DNA of 64,000 nt. Source: CAMLJR01 sp964631955. GTDB lineage: Bacteria > Pseudomonadota > Gammaproteobacteria > Pseudomonadales > CAMLJR01. How positions within the stretch are numbered: position 1 is the stretch's first letter; each line of letters begins with the position of its first letter. The DNA is taken from NCBI GenBank assembly GCA_964631955.1, contig CAZWBA010000016.1:1-64000 (forward strand). The letters are read 5' to 3'. This document shows, one piece after another, positions 52,377-60,697 of this stretch. Below the pieces are notes generated by a model. It did not search any database. It saw nothing but the letters and a program-made list of their open reading frames with translations, and had not been told where the DNA came from. A program made the translations under genes and the position numbers.

Positions 52377-54305
52377 ATGACCCCACCACCCGCCCAGCCG
52401 CAGAAAATCCTGAGGGAGTCCGCCGAAGTCGATGCCGCCTCCGTGCAGCCGTTACCCAATTCGAGCAAGATTTATCTGCAGGGCAGCCGTCCCGATATTC
52501 GCGTGCCCATGCGCGAAATTCGCCTGACGCCGACACCGTTGATGGGTAAGGATGGCATCGCTTCGCTCGAACAGAATCCCGTACTGCGCGTTTACGATTG
52601 TTCCGGTGTGTATACCGATCCGAACGTGCAGATCGATATTCGCAAAGGCCTGCCGCCGGTGCGCGAGCAATGGGTCATCGAGCGCAACGATACCGAAGTG
52701 CTCGCCAGCGAAACCTCGCGTTACACACAATCGCGTTTGCACGACGAATCGCTCGAACATCTGCGTTTCGATCTGAAGCGCAAGCCGCGTCGCGCGAAAG
52801 CCGGCATGAATGTGTCGCAGATGCATTACGCGCGTAAAGGCATCATCACGCCGGAGATGGAATACATCGCCATTCGCGAAAATCTTCTGCGTGCACAAGT
52901 TTTCGAAAACAACGCACTGCTGAATCAACAGCATCCGGGCGATTCACTCGGTGCGAGCATTCCGCGCGAAATTACCGCTGAATTCGTGCGTGATGAAATC
53001 GCGCGCGGCCGCGCGATCATTCCGGCGAATATCAATCACACCGAATTGGAACCGATGATTATCGGTCGCAATTTCCTCGTCAAAATCAACGGTAATATCG
53101 GTAACTCCGCGCTTGGCTCTTCGATCGAAGAAGAAGTGGCGAAACTCACCTGGGGTATTCGCTGGGGCGCCGACACGATGATGGATTTGTCGACCGGAAA
53201 AAATATTCACGAAACGCGCGAATGGATTATTCGCAATTCGCCAGTGCCGGTCGGCACCGTGCCGATTTATCAGGCGCTCGAAAAAGTCGATGGCATTGCT
53301 GAAAATCTGACGTGGGAAATTTTCCGCGACACCTTGATCGAACAGGCCGAGCAAGGCGTCGATTATTTTACGATTCATGCCGGCGTTTTATTGCGTTACG
53401 TGCCGCTCACTGCGAAACGTTTGACCGGTATCGTTTCGCGCGGCGGTTCGATCATGGCGAAATGGTGTCTTGCGCATCACAAGGAAAATTTCCTCTACAC
53501 GCATTTCGAAGATATTTGCGAAATCATGAAAGCGTACGACGTGTCGTTCTCGCTCGGTGATGGTCTGCGCCCTGGCTCGCTCGCCGATGCAAACGATGAC
53601 GCGCAATTCGGCGAGCTGCGCACGCTCGGCGAACTGACGAAAATTGCGTGGAAACATGATGTGCAGGTAATGATCGAGGGCCCTGGTCACGTGCCGATGC
53701 ACATGATCAAGGCCAATATGGACGAGCAGTTGAAGCATTGCGACGAAGCGCCGTTCTATACGCTCGGCCCACTCACCACCGATATCGCTCCTGGCTACGA
53801 TCACATTACTTCTGCAATCGGCGCAGCGATGATCGGCTGGTACGGCACGGCAATGCTTTGCTACGTCACGCCGAAAGAGCATTTGGGGCTGCCGAACAAG
53901 GACGATGTGAAAGACGGCATCATCGCTTACAAGATTGCGGCGCACGCGGCGGATCTGGCGAAAGGCCATCCGGGTGCGCAGATTCGAGATAACGCCTTGA
54001 GTAAGGCGCGTTTTGAATTTCGCTGGGAAGATCAATTCAATCTCGGCCTCGATCCCGACACTGCGCGTTCGTATCACGACGAAACCCTGCCGAAAGAATC
54101 GGCGAAAGTTGCGCATTTCTGTTCGATGTGCGGCCCGAAATTCTGCTCGATGAAAATTACGCAGGATGTTCGCGACTACGCGGCTTCATTGGGTGAAAAC
54201 GTCGACGGTGCGGAAGAGATTCGCATGGTCGATGTCGCAGCTGAGATGAAACACAAATCGGAGGAGTTCAAGGCGCAGGGCAGTGCGATTTATCACAAGG
54301 TCTGA
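52377..54305 (+). CDS. thiC: Phosphomethylpyrimidine synthase ThiC
   Basis: Radical-SAM enzyme that rearranges aminoimidazole ribotide into HMP phosphate for thiamine. 642 residues from ATG 52377, 8 bases after GAGGA; an upstream in-frame TTG (52338) is unlikely. The C-terminal 4Fe-4S motif is C582, C585 and C590 (CSMCGPKFCSM). ThiC signatures include TQMHYARKGIITPEMEY, INANIGNS-like VKINGNIGNSALGSS, MVEGPGHVPMHM-like IEGPGHVPMHMI and FYTLGPLTTDIAPGYDHITSAIG. Confidence 0.98.
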   Translation: MTPPPAQPQKILRESAEVDAASVQPLPNSSKIYLQGSRPDIRVPMREIRLTPTPLMGKDGIASLEQNPVLRVYDCSGVYTDPNVQIDIRKGLPPVREQWVIERNDTEVLASETSRYTQSRLHDESLEHLRFDLKRKPRRAKAGMNVSQMHYARKGIITPEMEYIAIRENLLRAQVFENNALLNQQHPGDSLGASIPREITAEFVRDEIARGRAIIPANINHTELEPMIIGRNFLVKINGNIGNSALGSSIEEEVAKLTWGIRWGADTMMDLSTGKNIHETREWIIRNSPVPVGTVPIYQALEKVDGIAENLTWEIFRDTLIEQAEQGVDYFTIHAGVLLRYVPLTAKRLTGIVSRGGSIMAKWCLAHHKENFLYTHFEDICEIMKAYDVSFSLGDGLRPGSLADANDDAQFGELRTLGELTKIAWKHDVQVMIEGPGHVPMHMIKANMDEQLKHCDEAPFYTLGPLTTDIAPGYDHITSAIGAAMIGWYGTAMLCYVTPKEHLGLPNKDDVKDGIIAYKIAAHAADLAKGHPGAQIRDNALSKARFEFRWEDQFNLGLDPDTARSYHDETLPKESAKVAHFCSMCGPKFCSMKITQDVRDYAASLGENVDGAEEIRMVDVAAEMKHKSEEFKAQGSAIYHKV

Positions 54306-54340
54306 TGTCGACGGCATAGAGGTTTAATTAAAGGTTGAGC

Positions 54341-55414
54341 GTGTTGAACATCGGTATCGCAGGCGCAGGTTTGATCGGCAGATTGCTCGCATGGCAACTG
54401 CTGCGCCGTGGCTGCCGTGTAACGATTTTTGATCGCGATGTTGTCGATGGAAATCTGGCAGCTGCGCGTGTCGCCGCAGCGATGCTTGCACCGTACAGCG
54501 AAGTTGCCGGCGGTGAACATGAAGTATTCGACTGGGGCTGTACTGCGCTGGCACGCTGGCCTGAATTGCTCGCCGATTTAAAGGCCGATACCGATCGCGA
54601 TGTGTATTTCCAGCAGCGTGGCAGTGTGGTCATCGCACACCCGCAGGATCGCAGCAATCTCGAGCACTTCCAGATGCTGTTGCAGCGTGCAGTGCCGCAG
54701 CACATGACGCATGTGCATAGACTCGATCGCGATCAATTGCGCGAGCTTGAGCCGGAGCTCACGCAATTTAACAGCGGGCTTTTTCTCAACGGCGAAGGCA
54801 CGCTCGATAATCGCGAATTATTGAATGCATTGTCGATAGCGATTCGCCAGCGCGGTGGTGAATGGCGCGAAAAAGCCGAAGTCGCTTCGGTGGCGGCCAA
54901 TTGCATTGAATGCAACGGCGAAATATTCGATTTCGATCTCGCCATCGATGCGCGCGGTTTCGGCGCCAAACCGCAACTGCCCGATTTGCGCGGCGTGCGC
55001 GGCGAGGTGTTATGGGTACATGCGCCCGAAGTGAATTTATCGCGGCCTGTGCGCCTGATGCATCCGCGTTATCAGTTGTACATCGCGCCGAAGCGCGATC
55101 ATGTCTACGTCATCGGTGCAACGCAAATCGAAAGTGAATCGTTCGCGCCGATCACGGTGCGTTCGAGTCTGGAGTTGCAGTCTGCACTTTACAGCGTGCA
55201 TACCGGTTTTGCCGAGGCGAACGTGCTCGATGCGTTCGCCAATTGCCGGCCCGGTTTTACGGATAATTTGCCACGCATCGATTGTGCAAAAGGTTTATTA
55301 CGAGTGAATGGTTTATTTAGGCACGGCTATTTGTTGGCGCCTTATGTGCTCGATCTTGCGTTGCGCACATTGGATGGTGACGTCGCGCATCCGATTGTGC
55401 GCCAGATGAACTGA
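54341..55414 (+). CDS. thiO: Glycine oxidase ThiO
   Basis: FAD-dependent amine oxidase giving dehydroglycine for thiazole synthesis. 357 residues with the FAD motif IGIAGAGLIGRLLAWQLL, the RVAAAMLAPYSEV block, and a DAO-type C-terminus (AFANCRPGFTDNLPRI, then FRHGYLLAPYVLDLAL). Start is ambiguous: TTG 54335 directly abuts AAAGG; GTG 54341 or TTG 54344 have better spacing. Confidence 0.93.
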   Translation: MLNIGIAGAGLIGRLLAWQLLRRGCRVTIFDRDVVDGNLAAARVAAAMLAPYSEVAGGEHEVFDWGCTALARWPELLADLKADTDRDVYFQQRGSVVIAHPQDRSNLEHFQMLLQRAVPQHMTHVHRLDRDQLRELEPELTQFNSGLFLNGEGTLDNRELLNALSIAIRQRGGEWREKAEVASVAANCIECNGEIFDFDLAIDARGFGAKPQLPDLRGVRGEVLWVHAPEVNLSRPVRLMHPRYQLYIAPKRDHVYVIGATQIESESFAPITVRSSLELQSALYSVHTGFAEANVLDAFANCRPGFTDNLPRIDCAKGLLRVNGLFRHGYLLAPYVLDLALRTLDGDVAHPIVRQMN

Positions 55415-55425
55415 AGTGAATCGGC

Positions 55426-55629
55426 ATGATTGAAGTATTCATTAATGGCGAGTGTAAATCGGTTGATGAACGAAAGGCGCTCGCGATTGTGCTTGGCGAA
55501 AACGGGTTTAATTGCGCGCGTGTTGCAGTTGCGGTGAACAGCGAATTTGTTGCGCGCGGCGATTACGAACATTACTTCCTGAAAACAGGCGACAAACTCG
55601 ATGTTGTTGCCCCCGTGGCTGGTGGGTGA
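55426..55629 (+). CDS. thiS: Sulfur carrier protein ThiS
   Basis: 67-residue ubiquitin-like carrier: MIEVFINGE at the start and the Gly-Gly C-terminus (VAPVAGG) that is thiocarboxylated and gives sulfur to ThiG. It lies between thiO and thiG. Confidence 0.95.
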   Translation: MIEVFINGECKSVDERKALAIVLGENGFNCARVAVAVNSEFVARGDYEHYFLKTGDKLDVVAPVAGG

Positions 55630-55673
55630 GCGGCCCGGAAACAAACTCCATGGATGGCTGCTTGGGAATGCTT

Positions 55674-56456
55674 ATGCAAAATTGGTCGCTCTACGGAAAA
55701 ACATTTTCCAGCCGCTTTTTGATCGGCACCGCACTGTATTCTTCGCCACAGGTGATGAGCGATGCGATCAGGGCGAGCGGCGCGCAGATCGTCACGGTTT
55801 CATTGCGTCGACAAAATCCTGCGGAGGGCGGCGGCAATACGATCTGGGATTTCATCAGGCAATTGAATTGCGCATTGCTGCCGAACACGGCGGGTTGTCG
55901 CAATGCCAGGGAAGCGGTTGCGCTGGCGCAGATGTCGCGCGAAATTTTCGAAACGAACTGGATCAAGCTCGAAGTGATCGGCGACGATTACAATTTGCAG
56001 CCCGATCCGTTCGGCACGCTCGATGCTGCACAGCAGCTGACCAAACTCGGTTTCCATGTATTTCCGTATTGCACTGATGATCTCGTGCTGTGCCAGCGTT
56101 TGCGCGATGCGGGTTGTGAGGTGTTGATGCCGTGGGGTGCGCCGATCGGCACAGGCCGCGGTTTGATGAACCCTTACGCATTGCAGGCGATTCGTGAGCG
56201 CATGGACGTGCCATTGATTGTCGATGCGGGAATAGGCAGGCCATCGCACGCCATGCAGGCGATGGAGCTGGGTTATGACGGAATTTTATTGAATACCGCC
56301 GTTGCGCAAGCTGCAGATCCTGTTTTGATGGCGCAGGCATTTGGGGAAGCGATCAGCGCGGGCAGAAAAAGTTATCTCGCCGGTGCGATGCCCGAGCGCC
56401 AGACCGCACAGCCGAGTACGCCGGTATTAGGTACGCCGTTCTGGCACCAGAAATAA
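55674..56456 (+). CDS. thiG: Thiazole synthase ThiG
   Basis: TIM-barrel enzyme forming the thiazole ring from deoxyxylulose phosphate, dehydroglycine and ThiS-thiocarboxylate. 260 residues: FSSRFLIGTALYSSP, VSLRRQNP, NTAGCRNAREAVALAQMSRE, the active-site Lys in WIKLEVIGDD, GAPIGTGRGLMNP and VDAGIGRPSHAMQAMELGYDGILLNTA. ATG 55674 is best spaced from GGGA at 55664; upstream ATGs at 55650 and 55668 are in frame. Confidence 0.96.
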   Translation: MQNWSLYGKTFSSRFLIGTALYSSPQVMSDAIRASGAQIVTVSLRRQNPAEGGGNTIWDFIRQLNCALLPNTAGCRNAREAVALAQMSREIFETNWIKLEVIGDDYNLQPDPFGTLDAAQQLTKLGFHVFPYCTDDLVLCQRLRDAGCEVLMPWGAPIGTGRGLMNPYALQAIRERMDVPLIVDAGIGRPSHAMQAMELGYDGILLNTAVAQAADPVLMAQAFGEAISAGRKSYLAGAMPERQTAQPSTPVLGTPFWHQK

Positions 56457-56464
56457 ATTTCTGA

Positions 56465-56568
56465 TGCACGATCTGTAGGGGCGGACCTGTGTGTCCGCCC
56501 TGTGTTTTTAGGATTTGATACAGATTGAAGAAGGGCAGACACGCAGGTCTGCCCCTACGTGATCGTGC
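56465..56568. repeat. Palindromic repetitive element between thiG and thiDE
   Basis: Outer arms GCACGATC (56465-56472) and GATCGTGC (56561-56568) enclose two imperfect copies of GTAGGGGCGGACCTGTGTGTCCGCCC in opposite orientation, each itself a hairpin. This is the GTAGGGGCGxACC type of REP-like element found dispersed in many bacterial genomes. It interrupts the thi operon just before the thiDE ribosome site. Confidence 0.8.
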
Positions 56569-56589
56569 GAAATTGTGGAATAAAATAAA

Positions 56590-58089
56590 TTGGTCGAACA
56601 GAAAATACCCATCGTCTGGACCATCGCCGGCTCCGACTCGGGCGGCGGTGCGGGCATTCAGGCCGATCTCGCCACGTTTCGCGATTTCGGCGTTCACGGT
56701 TGCAGCGTCATTACCGCGCTCACCGCACAAAATTCTTTTTGCGTGGGATATGTCGAAGTTGCCTCGCATAAGGCACTCGCGGCGCAAATCAATGCGCTCG
56801 ATAGCGATTTGCCCGCGCGTGCAATCAAGCTCGGCATGCTGGCAAGCGCGGAAGTCGTGCGCTGTGTTGCGAAATATCTTGCGGAATATCCAGGCTTCGT
56901 CGTCTGCGATCCGGTGATGGTCGCGAGCAGCGGCGCCTCTTTACTGGAAGGCGAAGCGGGAAAGATTTTGCGCGGGCAGCTTATTCGAGAACAACTGCTG
57001 CCGCGCGCCGATGTGATCACGCCGAATCGCAGCGAAGCGGAAACGCTGCTCGATCGAAAAATTCATTCGCCGGAAGAAATAGAAATCGCTGCGCACGATT
57101 TGCTGAAACTCGGTGCGCGTTCGGTGTTGATTACCGGTGGACATTTCGATAACGATCCGCTGCGTTGTCATGATTACTGGACTGACGGTGCCGACGGTTT
57201 CTGGCTTGCAGGGCCCCGCATCGATACGATTCATACGCACGGAACCGGCTGCACGCTCGCCTCGGCGATCACCGCGGCGGTTGCGCGTGGTTATGCGATC
57301 AGAGATGCACTCGTGCTGGCCAAAATGTACGTGAGCGCAGGTTTGCGGCAGGCACAGAAAATCGGGGGTGGGCCGGGCCCGGTTGCGCATACGGGCTGGC
57401 CATCGGCGTTCGAGGATTTTCCGGTATTGAGCAGGCACTTTTCGGGGCAGGGGTTTTCTGATCGGGAGGATGGGGCATTTCCCGATTGCGGTGGTGAGCT
57501 CGGTCTGTATCCGGTGATGCCTTCCGCCGAATGGATCGAAAAATTGTTGCCGCTCGGCGTCACCACGATTCAACTGCGTGTGAAAGATAAGTCGCCGGAA
57601 GAGACCGAAAATGAAGTCGTGCGCGCGATTGAATTGAGCCGCCGTTACAACGCCCGTTTATTCATCAACGATTATTGGCAGCTGGCCATTAAGCACCGCG
57701 CTTATGGTGTGCATTTGGGGCAGGAAGATCTCGATATCGCCGATATCGCCGCGATTCGCCGCGCCGGCCTGCGCCTGGGCGTGAGCAATCACAGTTATTA
57801 CGAGCTCGCGCGCGCGCATGGACTGCGTCCGAGTTATCTCGCGCTGGGACCTATTTTTCCCACCACCACGAAAGCGATGAAATTCGCCGATCAGGGCATC
57901 GGTCAATTGCAGCGCTGGAGTGCTTTGCTGAAGCCCGCATACACCTTGTGCGCGATCGGCGGAATCGACTATTCGCGTGCCTCTACTGTGTTATCAACCG
58001 GAGTGGGTAGTTGCGCGCTGGTCAGCGCCATTACGCATGCGCCGGATTATCGCGCCGCCACGGCAGAGCTGCTGGCGCTGCACAACTGA
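56590..58089 (+). CDS. thiDE: Bifunctional HMP-P kinase / thiamine-phosphate synthase (ThiD-ThiE fusion)
   Basis: 499-residue fusion that phosphorylates HMP phosphate and couples the product with thiazole phosphate. ThiD (about 1-265): TIAGSDSGGGAGIQADLATF, GCSVITALTAQNS, VCDPVMVASSGASLL, GTGCTLASAITAAVARG. ThiE (about 300-499): VTTIQLRVKDK, LFINDYWQLAI, GVHLGQEDLD, LRLGVSNHSYYEL, LALGPIFPTTTK. TTG 56590 is the only plausible start, 9 bases after GTGGAA. It closes the thi operon. Confidence 0.95.
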   Translation: MVEQKIPIVWTIAGSDSGGGAGIQADLATFRDFGVHGCSVITALTAQNSFCVGYVEVASHKALAAQINALDSDLPARAIKLGMLASAEVVRCVAKYLAEYPGFVVCDPVMVASSGASLLEGEAGKILRGQLIREQLLPRADVITPNRSEAETLLDRKIHSPEEIEIAAHDLLKLGARSVLITGGHFDNDPLRCHDYWTDGADGFWLAGPRIDTIHTHGTGCTLASAITAAVARGYAIRDALVLAKMYVSAGLRQAQKIGGGPGPVAHTGWPSAFEDFPVLSRHFSGQGFSDREDGAFPDCGGELGLYPVMPSAEWIEKLLPLGVTTIQLRVKDKSPEETENEVVRAIELSRRYNARLFINDYWQLAIKHRAYGVHLGQEDLDIADIAAIRRAGLRLGVSNHSYYELARAHGLRPSYLALGPIFPTTTKAMKFADQGIGQLQRWSALLKPAYTLCAIGGIDYSRASTVLSTGVGSCALVSAITHAPDYRAATAELLALHN

Positions 58090-58171
58090 CCCCACCTTTC
58101 GTTGCGTAATTCTCTTGCCGACACCACCGCGTCGGCTAAGCTCATCAAATTTGCGATAAGGAAAATTCATT

Positions 58172-58819
58172 ATGCAATGTCGGTGGAGTTGGTTGCTCGG
58201 CGTATGGTTTTCGATTATGCAGATACCGGCGTTTGCGCTGGGTACGATAGAAGTTCAGGCGTTGATGAACGATGCGGCATTGCTGAGCATCGGCGATAAG
58301 CAGCGCATGTTGCGCAATGGTCAGCGCAGTCCGGAAGGTGTCCTGCTCATCAGCGCCACGACACAGCGTGCGATCATCGAAGTCGACGGGAAGCGCAGGG
58401 AGTTGAAATTGAGCCAGCGCATCTCCGGCAGTTTTGCGGCAGCGGATACCAGCGAGGTGCGGATCGATCGCAATGCGAACGCACAATATTTGACGACGGC
58501 GAATATTAACGGACGTCTGACCACGGTGCTTGTCGATACGGGTGCAAACACGGTGGCGATGAGTGGCAGACACGCTGCTGCACTCGGTATCGCTTATCAG
58601 CGCGGCACGCCTACGCAAGTTGGAACGGCGAGCGGTGTGGCGAGTGCGTATTCGATTCAGCTCGATAGCGTTGCGGTCGGTGGCATCGCGGTGCCGTTCG
58701 TGCCTGCCGTGGTGATCGAGGGAGATTTTCCTCACATCATCCTGCTCGGCATGACATTTCTGCAGCGCGTCGGCATGCGTGAAGAAAATGGCGCGCTGTT
58801 TTTGAAGCAGAAGTTTTAG
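58172..58819 (+). CDS. Secreted or periplasmic retropepsin-like aspartic protease (clan AA, TIGR02281-like)
   Basis: 215 residues with a signal peptide (WSWLLGVWFSIMQIPAFAL) and one retropepsin-like domain containing the active-site triad in VDTGAN (Asp122) and the flap-partner region HIILLGMTFLQRVGM. Like retroviral proteases it has one Asp motif and would act as a dimer. Bacterial members are widespread; substrates are mostly unknown. Confidence 0.85.
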   Translation: MQCRWSWLLGVWFSIMQIPAFALGTIEVQALMNDAALLSIGDKQRMLRNGQRSPEGVLLISATTQRAIIEVDGKRRELKLSQRISGSFAAADTSEVRIDRNANAQYLTTANINGRLTTVLVDTGANTVAMSGRHAAALGIAYQRGTPTQVGTASGVASAYSIQLDSVAVGGIAVPFVPAVVIEGDFPHIILLGMTFLQRVGMREENGALFLKQKF

Positions 58820-58853
58820 AACAGAATTTCAAATTTTAAAATCAGGGCTTGCG

Positions 58854-59318
58854 ATGAACGGATGGTTGTTTAAAACAGAACCTGAAGAGTTATCGATCGA
58901 TACACTCGCCGAACTCGGTACGAAGGGCGCGGTATGGGAGGGCGTGCGCAATTATCAGGCGCGCAATATGCTGCGCGACGATGTGGCGTTGAACGACCCG
59001 GTTTTTATTTATCATTCGAGCTGCAAACTAATCGGCATCGCCGGAATCGCGCGTGTGATAAAAACCGCGTATCCCGATCCTTCGCAATTCGACAGGAAAA
59101 GTATTTATTTCGATGCGGCGAGCACGCCGGAAAAACCGCGCTGGATTGCTGTCGGTGTGGCGCACGAGCAGACATTCGAGCGCATAATTCCGCTCGCGGA
59201 ACTGCGCGAAAATCCGGCGCTGGCGGAGTTGTCGCTGGTGCGGCGCGGCAGCCGGCTTTCGGTGATGCCCGTAACCGCCGCGCAATGGAAAGCGATTTTA
59301 AAAATGGATAAATATTAG
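58854..59318 (+). CDS. EVE domain protein (thymocyte nuclear protein 1-like)
   Basis: 154-residue single EVE domain of the PUA-like fold: WLFKTEPEELSIDTL, WEGVRNYQARNMLRD, DPVFIYHSSC, GIAGIARVIKTAYPDPSQFD. EVE domains bind modified bases in DNA or RNA; the role of the stand-alone bacterial form is unresolved. Its stop overlaps the slyD-like stop on the opposite strand by 4 bases. Confidence 0.92.
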   Translation: MNGWLFKTEPEELSIDTLAELGTKGAVWEGVRNYQARNMLRDDVALNDPVFIYHSSCKLIGIAGIARVIKTAYPDPSQFDRKSIYFDAASTPEKPRWIAVGVAHEQTFERIIPLAELRENPALAELSLVRRGSRLSVMPVTAAQWKAILKMDKY

Positions 59319-59800
59319 TGCTGATGCCCGCCCACACCGTGCGCATGTCCATGTGCTTTTTCTTCTTCAGTGGCTGCGCGCACGTCGACGATATCGACAA
59401 CATAATTTAATGTTTTTCCGGCGAGCGGATGATTGGTGTCGACATCGACTGAAAATTTGCCGATCTTCACCACGCTCACCAGCATTGCACCTTCTTTGGT
59501 GTTGATCTGGACGGCCTGACCGACTTTCAGTTTTCCTTCGTGCTTTAAATATTTCGCGGGCACACGTTCGATGGCATTGTCGCGGCGTTCACCATAGGCG
59601 TCGGCGGGTTCGAGAGTCAGCTCGAAATGATCGCCAGCCTTCTTTCCCGCAAACGCTGCTTCGAGTTTTGGCACCACATTGTTCGCACCGTGCAGATACA
59701 CGGCGGGGTGAGCGCCATCGCGGTTGGTTTCGATGGGGTTGCCGTCGGTATCGTTGAGTGTGTAAAGGAAGGAGACGACGCTGCCGTTTTCGATGTGCAT
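59315..59800 (-). CDS. slyD: FKBP-type peptidyl-prolyl isomerase, SlyD-like
   Basis: 161-residue prolyl isomerase and chaperone. FKBP part opens with VVSFLYTLNDTDGNPIETNRDGAHPAVYLHG, an insert-in-flap domain follows (LEPADAYGERRDNAIERVPAKYLK), and FKBP resumes with NHPLAGKTLNYVVDIVDVR. The short His-rich tail HGHAHGVGGHQH could bind nickel, as in SlyD; it is shorter than in E. coli. Confidence 0.92.
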   Translation of the reverse strand: MHIENGSVVSFLYTLNDTDGNPIETNRDGAHPAVYLHGANNVVPKLEAAFAGKKAGDHFELTLEPADAYGERRDNAIERVPAKYLKHEGKLKVGQAVQINTKEGAMLVSVVKIGKFSVDVDTNHPLAGKTLNYVVDIVDVRAATEEEKAHGHAHGVGGHQH

Positions 59801-59943
59801 GTGAAACTCTCAGAACAAAAATAAGACGGAAGAAATGATGGCGGGCTATGGTAGTGGCAAGCGCCGTAATTGAATAGAGGCGGCCCTGCGATTCATCCGG
59901 CCGCTCTGTTAGGATTGGGCCCATTGAATGATTTTACGAATGT

Positions 59944-60132
59944 GTGGGAACTGCAGTGGCAGAGATTGTTCCATTCAAGCGCAAACCCGCGCCGAAGCGC
60001 AGCACGCTCTGCGCCAATGGTCATCATCGCTGGGTGATATGGCAGAAAAAGCCTTTCGACAGCAGGCAGGGTAAGCTGATCACCATCTATCGCTGCGAGC
60101 GTTGCGGCGCGGAACGCAGTGAGGCGCGTTAA
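59944..60132 (+). CDS. Small conserved zinc-ribbon-like protein of unknown function
   Basis: 62 residues: basic N-terminus (AEIVPFKRKPAPKRST), then LCANGHHRWVIWQKKPFDSRQGKLITIYRCERCGAER, where C-x3-H and C-x2-C could bind zinc. Similar small proteins are encoded in pseudomonads and relatives. Start is GTG 59944 or, more like the family, GTG 59956 (MAEIVPFKRKP). No known function. Confidence 0.75.
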   Translation: MGTAVAEIVPFKRKPAPKRSTLCANGHHRWVIWQKKPFDSRQGKLITIYRCERCGAERSEAR

Positions 60133-60165
60133 AAGAAAAACGCCCCGAAGGTATCCTTCGGGGCG
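60131..60165 (-). terminator. Intrinsic terminator (minus strand, possibly bidirectional)
   Basis: CGCCCCGAAGG and CCTTCGGGGCG form an 11-bp stem with a 3-base loop (60141-60165). On the minus strand it is followed by TTTTTCTTTT, so it ends the 60196-60438 gene. On the plus strand there is no T-run, but the hairpin may still protect the mRNA of the upstream small gene. Confidence 0.88.
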
Positions 60166-60195
60166 CGACTTCCCGGGCGTATCAGAGCGAAACAG

Positions 60196-60438
60196 TCAGG
60201 CCAGTTTTTTCAGAATCGATTCGAGCAGATTGCGCACGGCGGCTTTGCCTTCGACAGCCTGCATGACCAGCGCCATGCCGTACATGTGTTCGGCAACCAC
60301 GGCCGACATCGGCAAATCTTCGGCTTCGGCTTCGTCGCGCAGATACAGGAACGCGCGAGCACTTACATCGTCGATCAGCTCACGCAAAGTGGTTTCGCGG
60401 TAGGTGGCGAGATTGATAACGTTGCTGGCGCTGGACAT
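60196..60438 (-). CDS. Small hypothetical protein
   Basis: 80 residues, helix-rich and acidic (NVINLATYRETTLRELIDDVSARAFLYLRDEAEAEDLPMSAVVAEHMYGMALV...). No signal peptide, cysteine motif or recognised domain. It has its own terminator and is divergent from parC. I do not recognise the family; the good terminator and clean frame support a real gene. Confidence 0.7.
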   Translation of the reverse strand: MSSASNVINLATYRETTLRELIDDVSARAFLYLRDEAEAEDLPMSAVVAEHMYGMALVMQAVEGKAAVRNLLESILKKLA

Positions 60439-60697
60439 GATGGTTTCGCTCGGTGTGAGCAGGCACTGGATGTGCGTGCGCGGTTAGAGTTGAGCAAACT
60501 ATAGGTGCTAACCGTGTTTCTGAAACTACGTAAATACCACTAAAAAACTGCGTAAAATACGCAACTTAGCATGGCTTGCAAGGTTGGCAGCCCGCTGCGC
60601 GACGTGGATAATGCCAGCCCGACAAGGCGCTTGCTGCACCGCGCGCAATGCAATCGACTCATCGCTAACGCACTTGAAAAGAGTAAAAACCTCTCCC

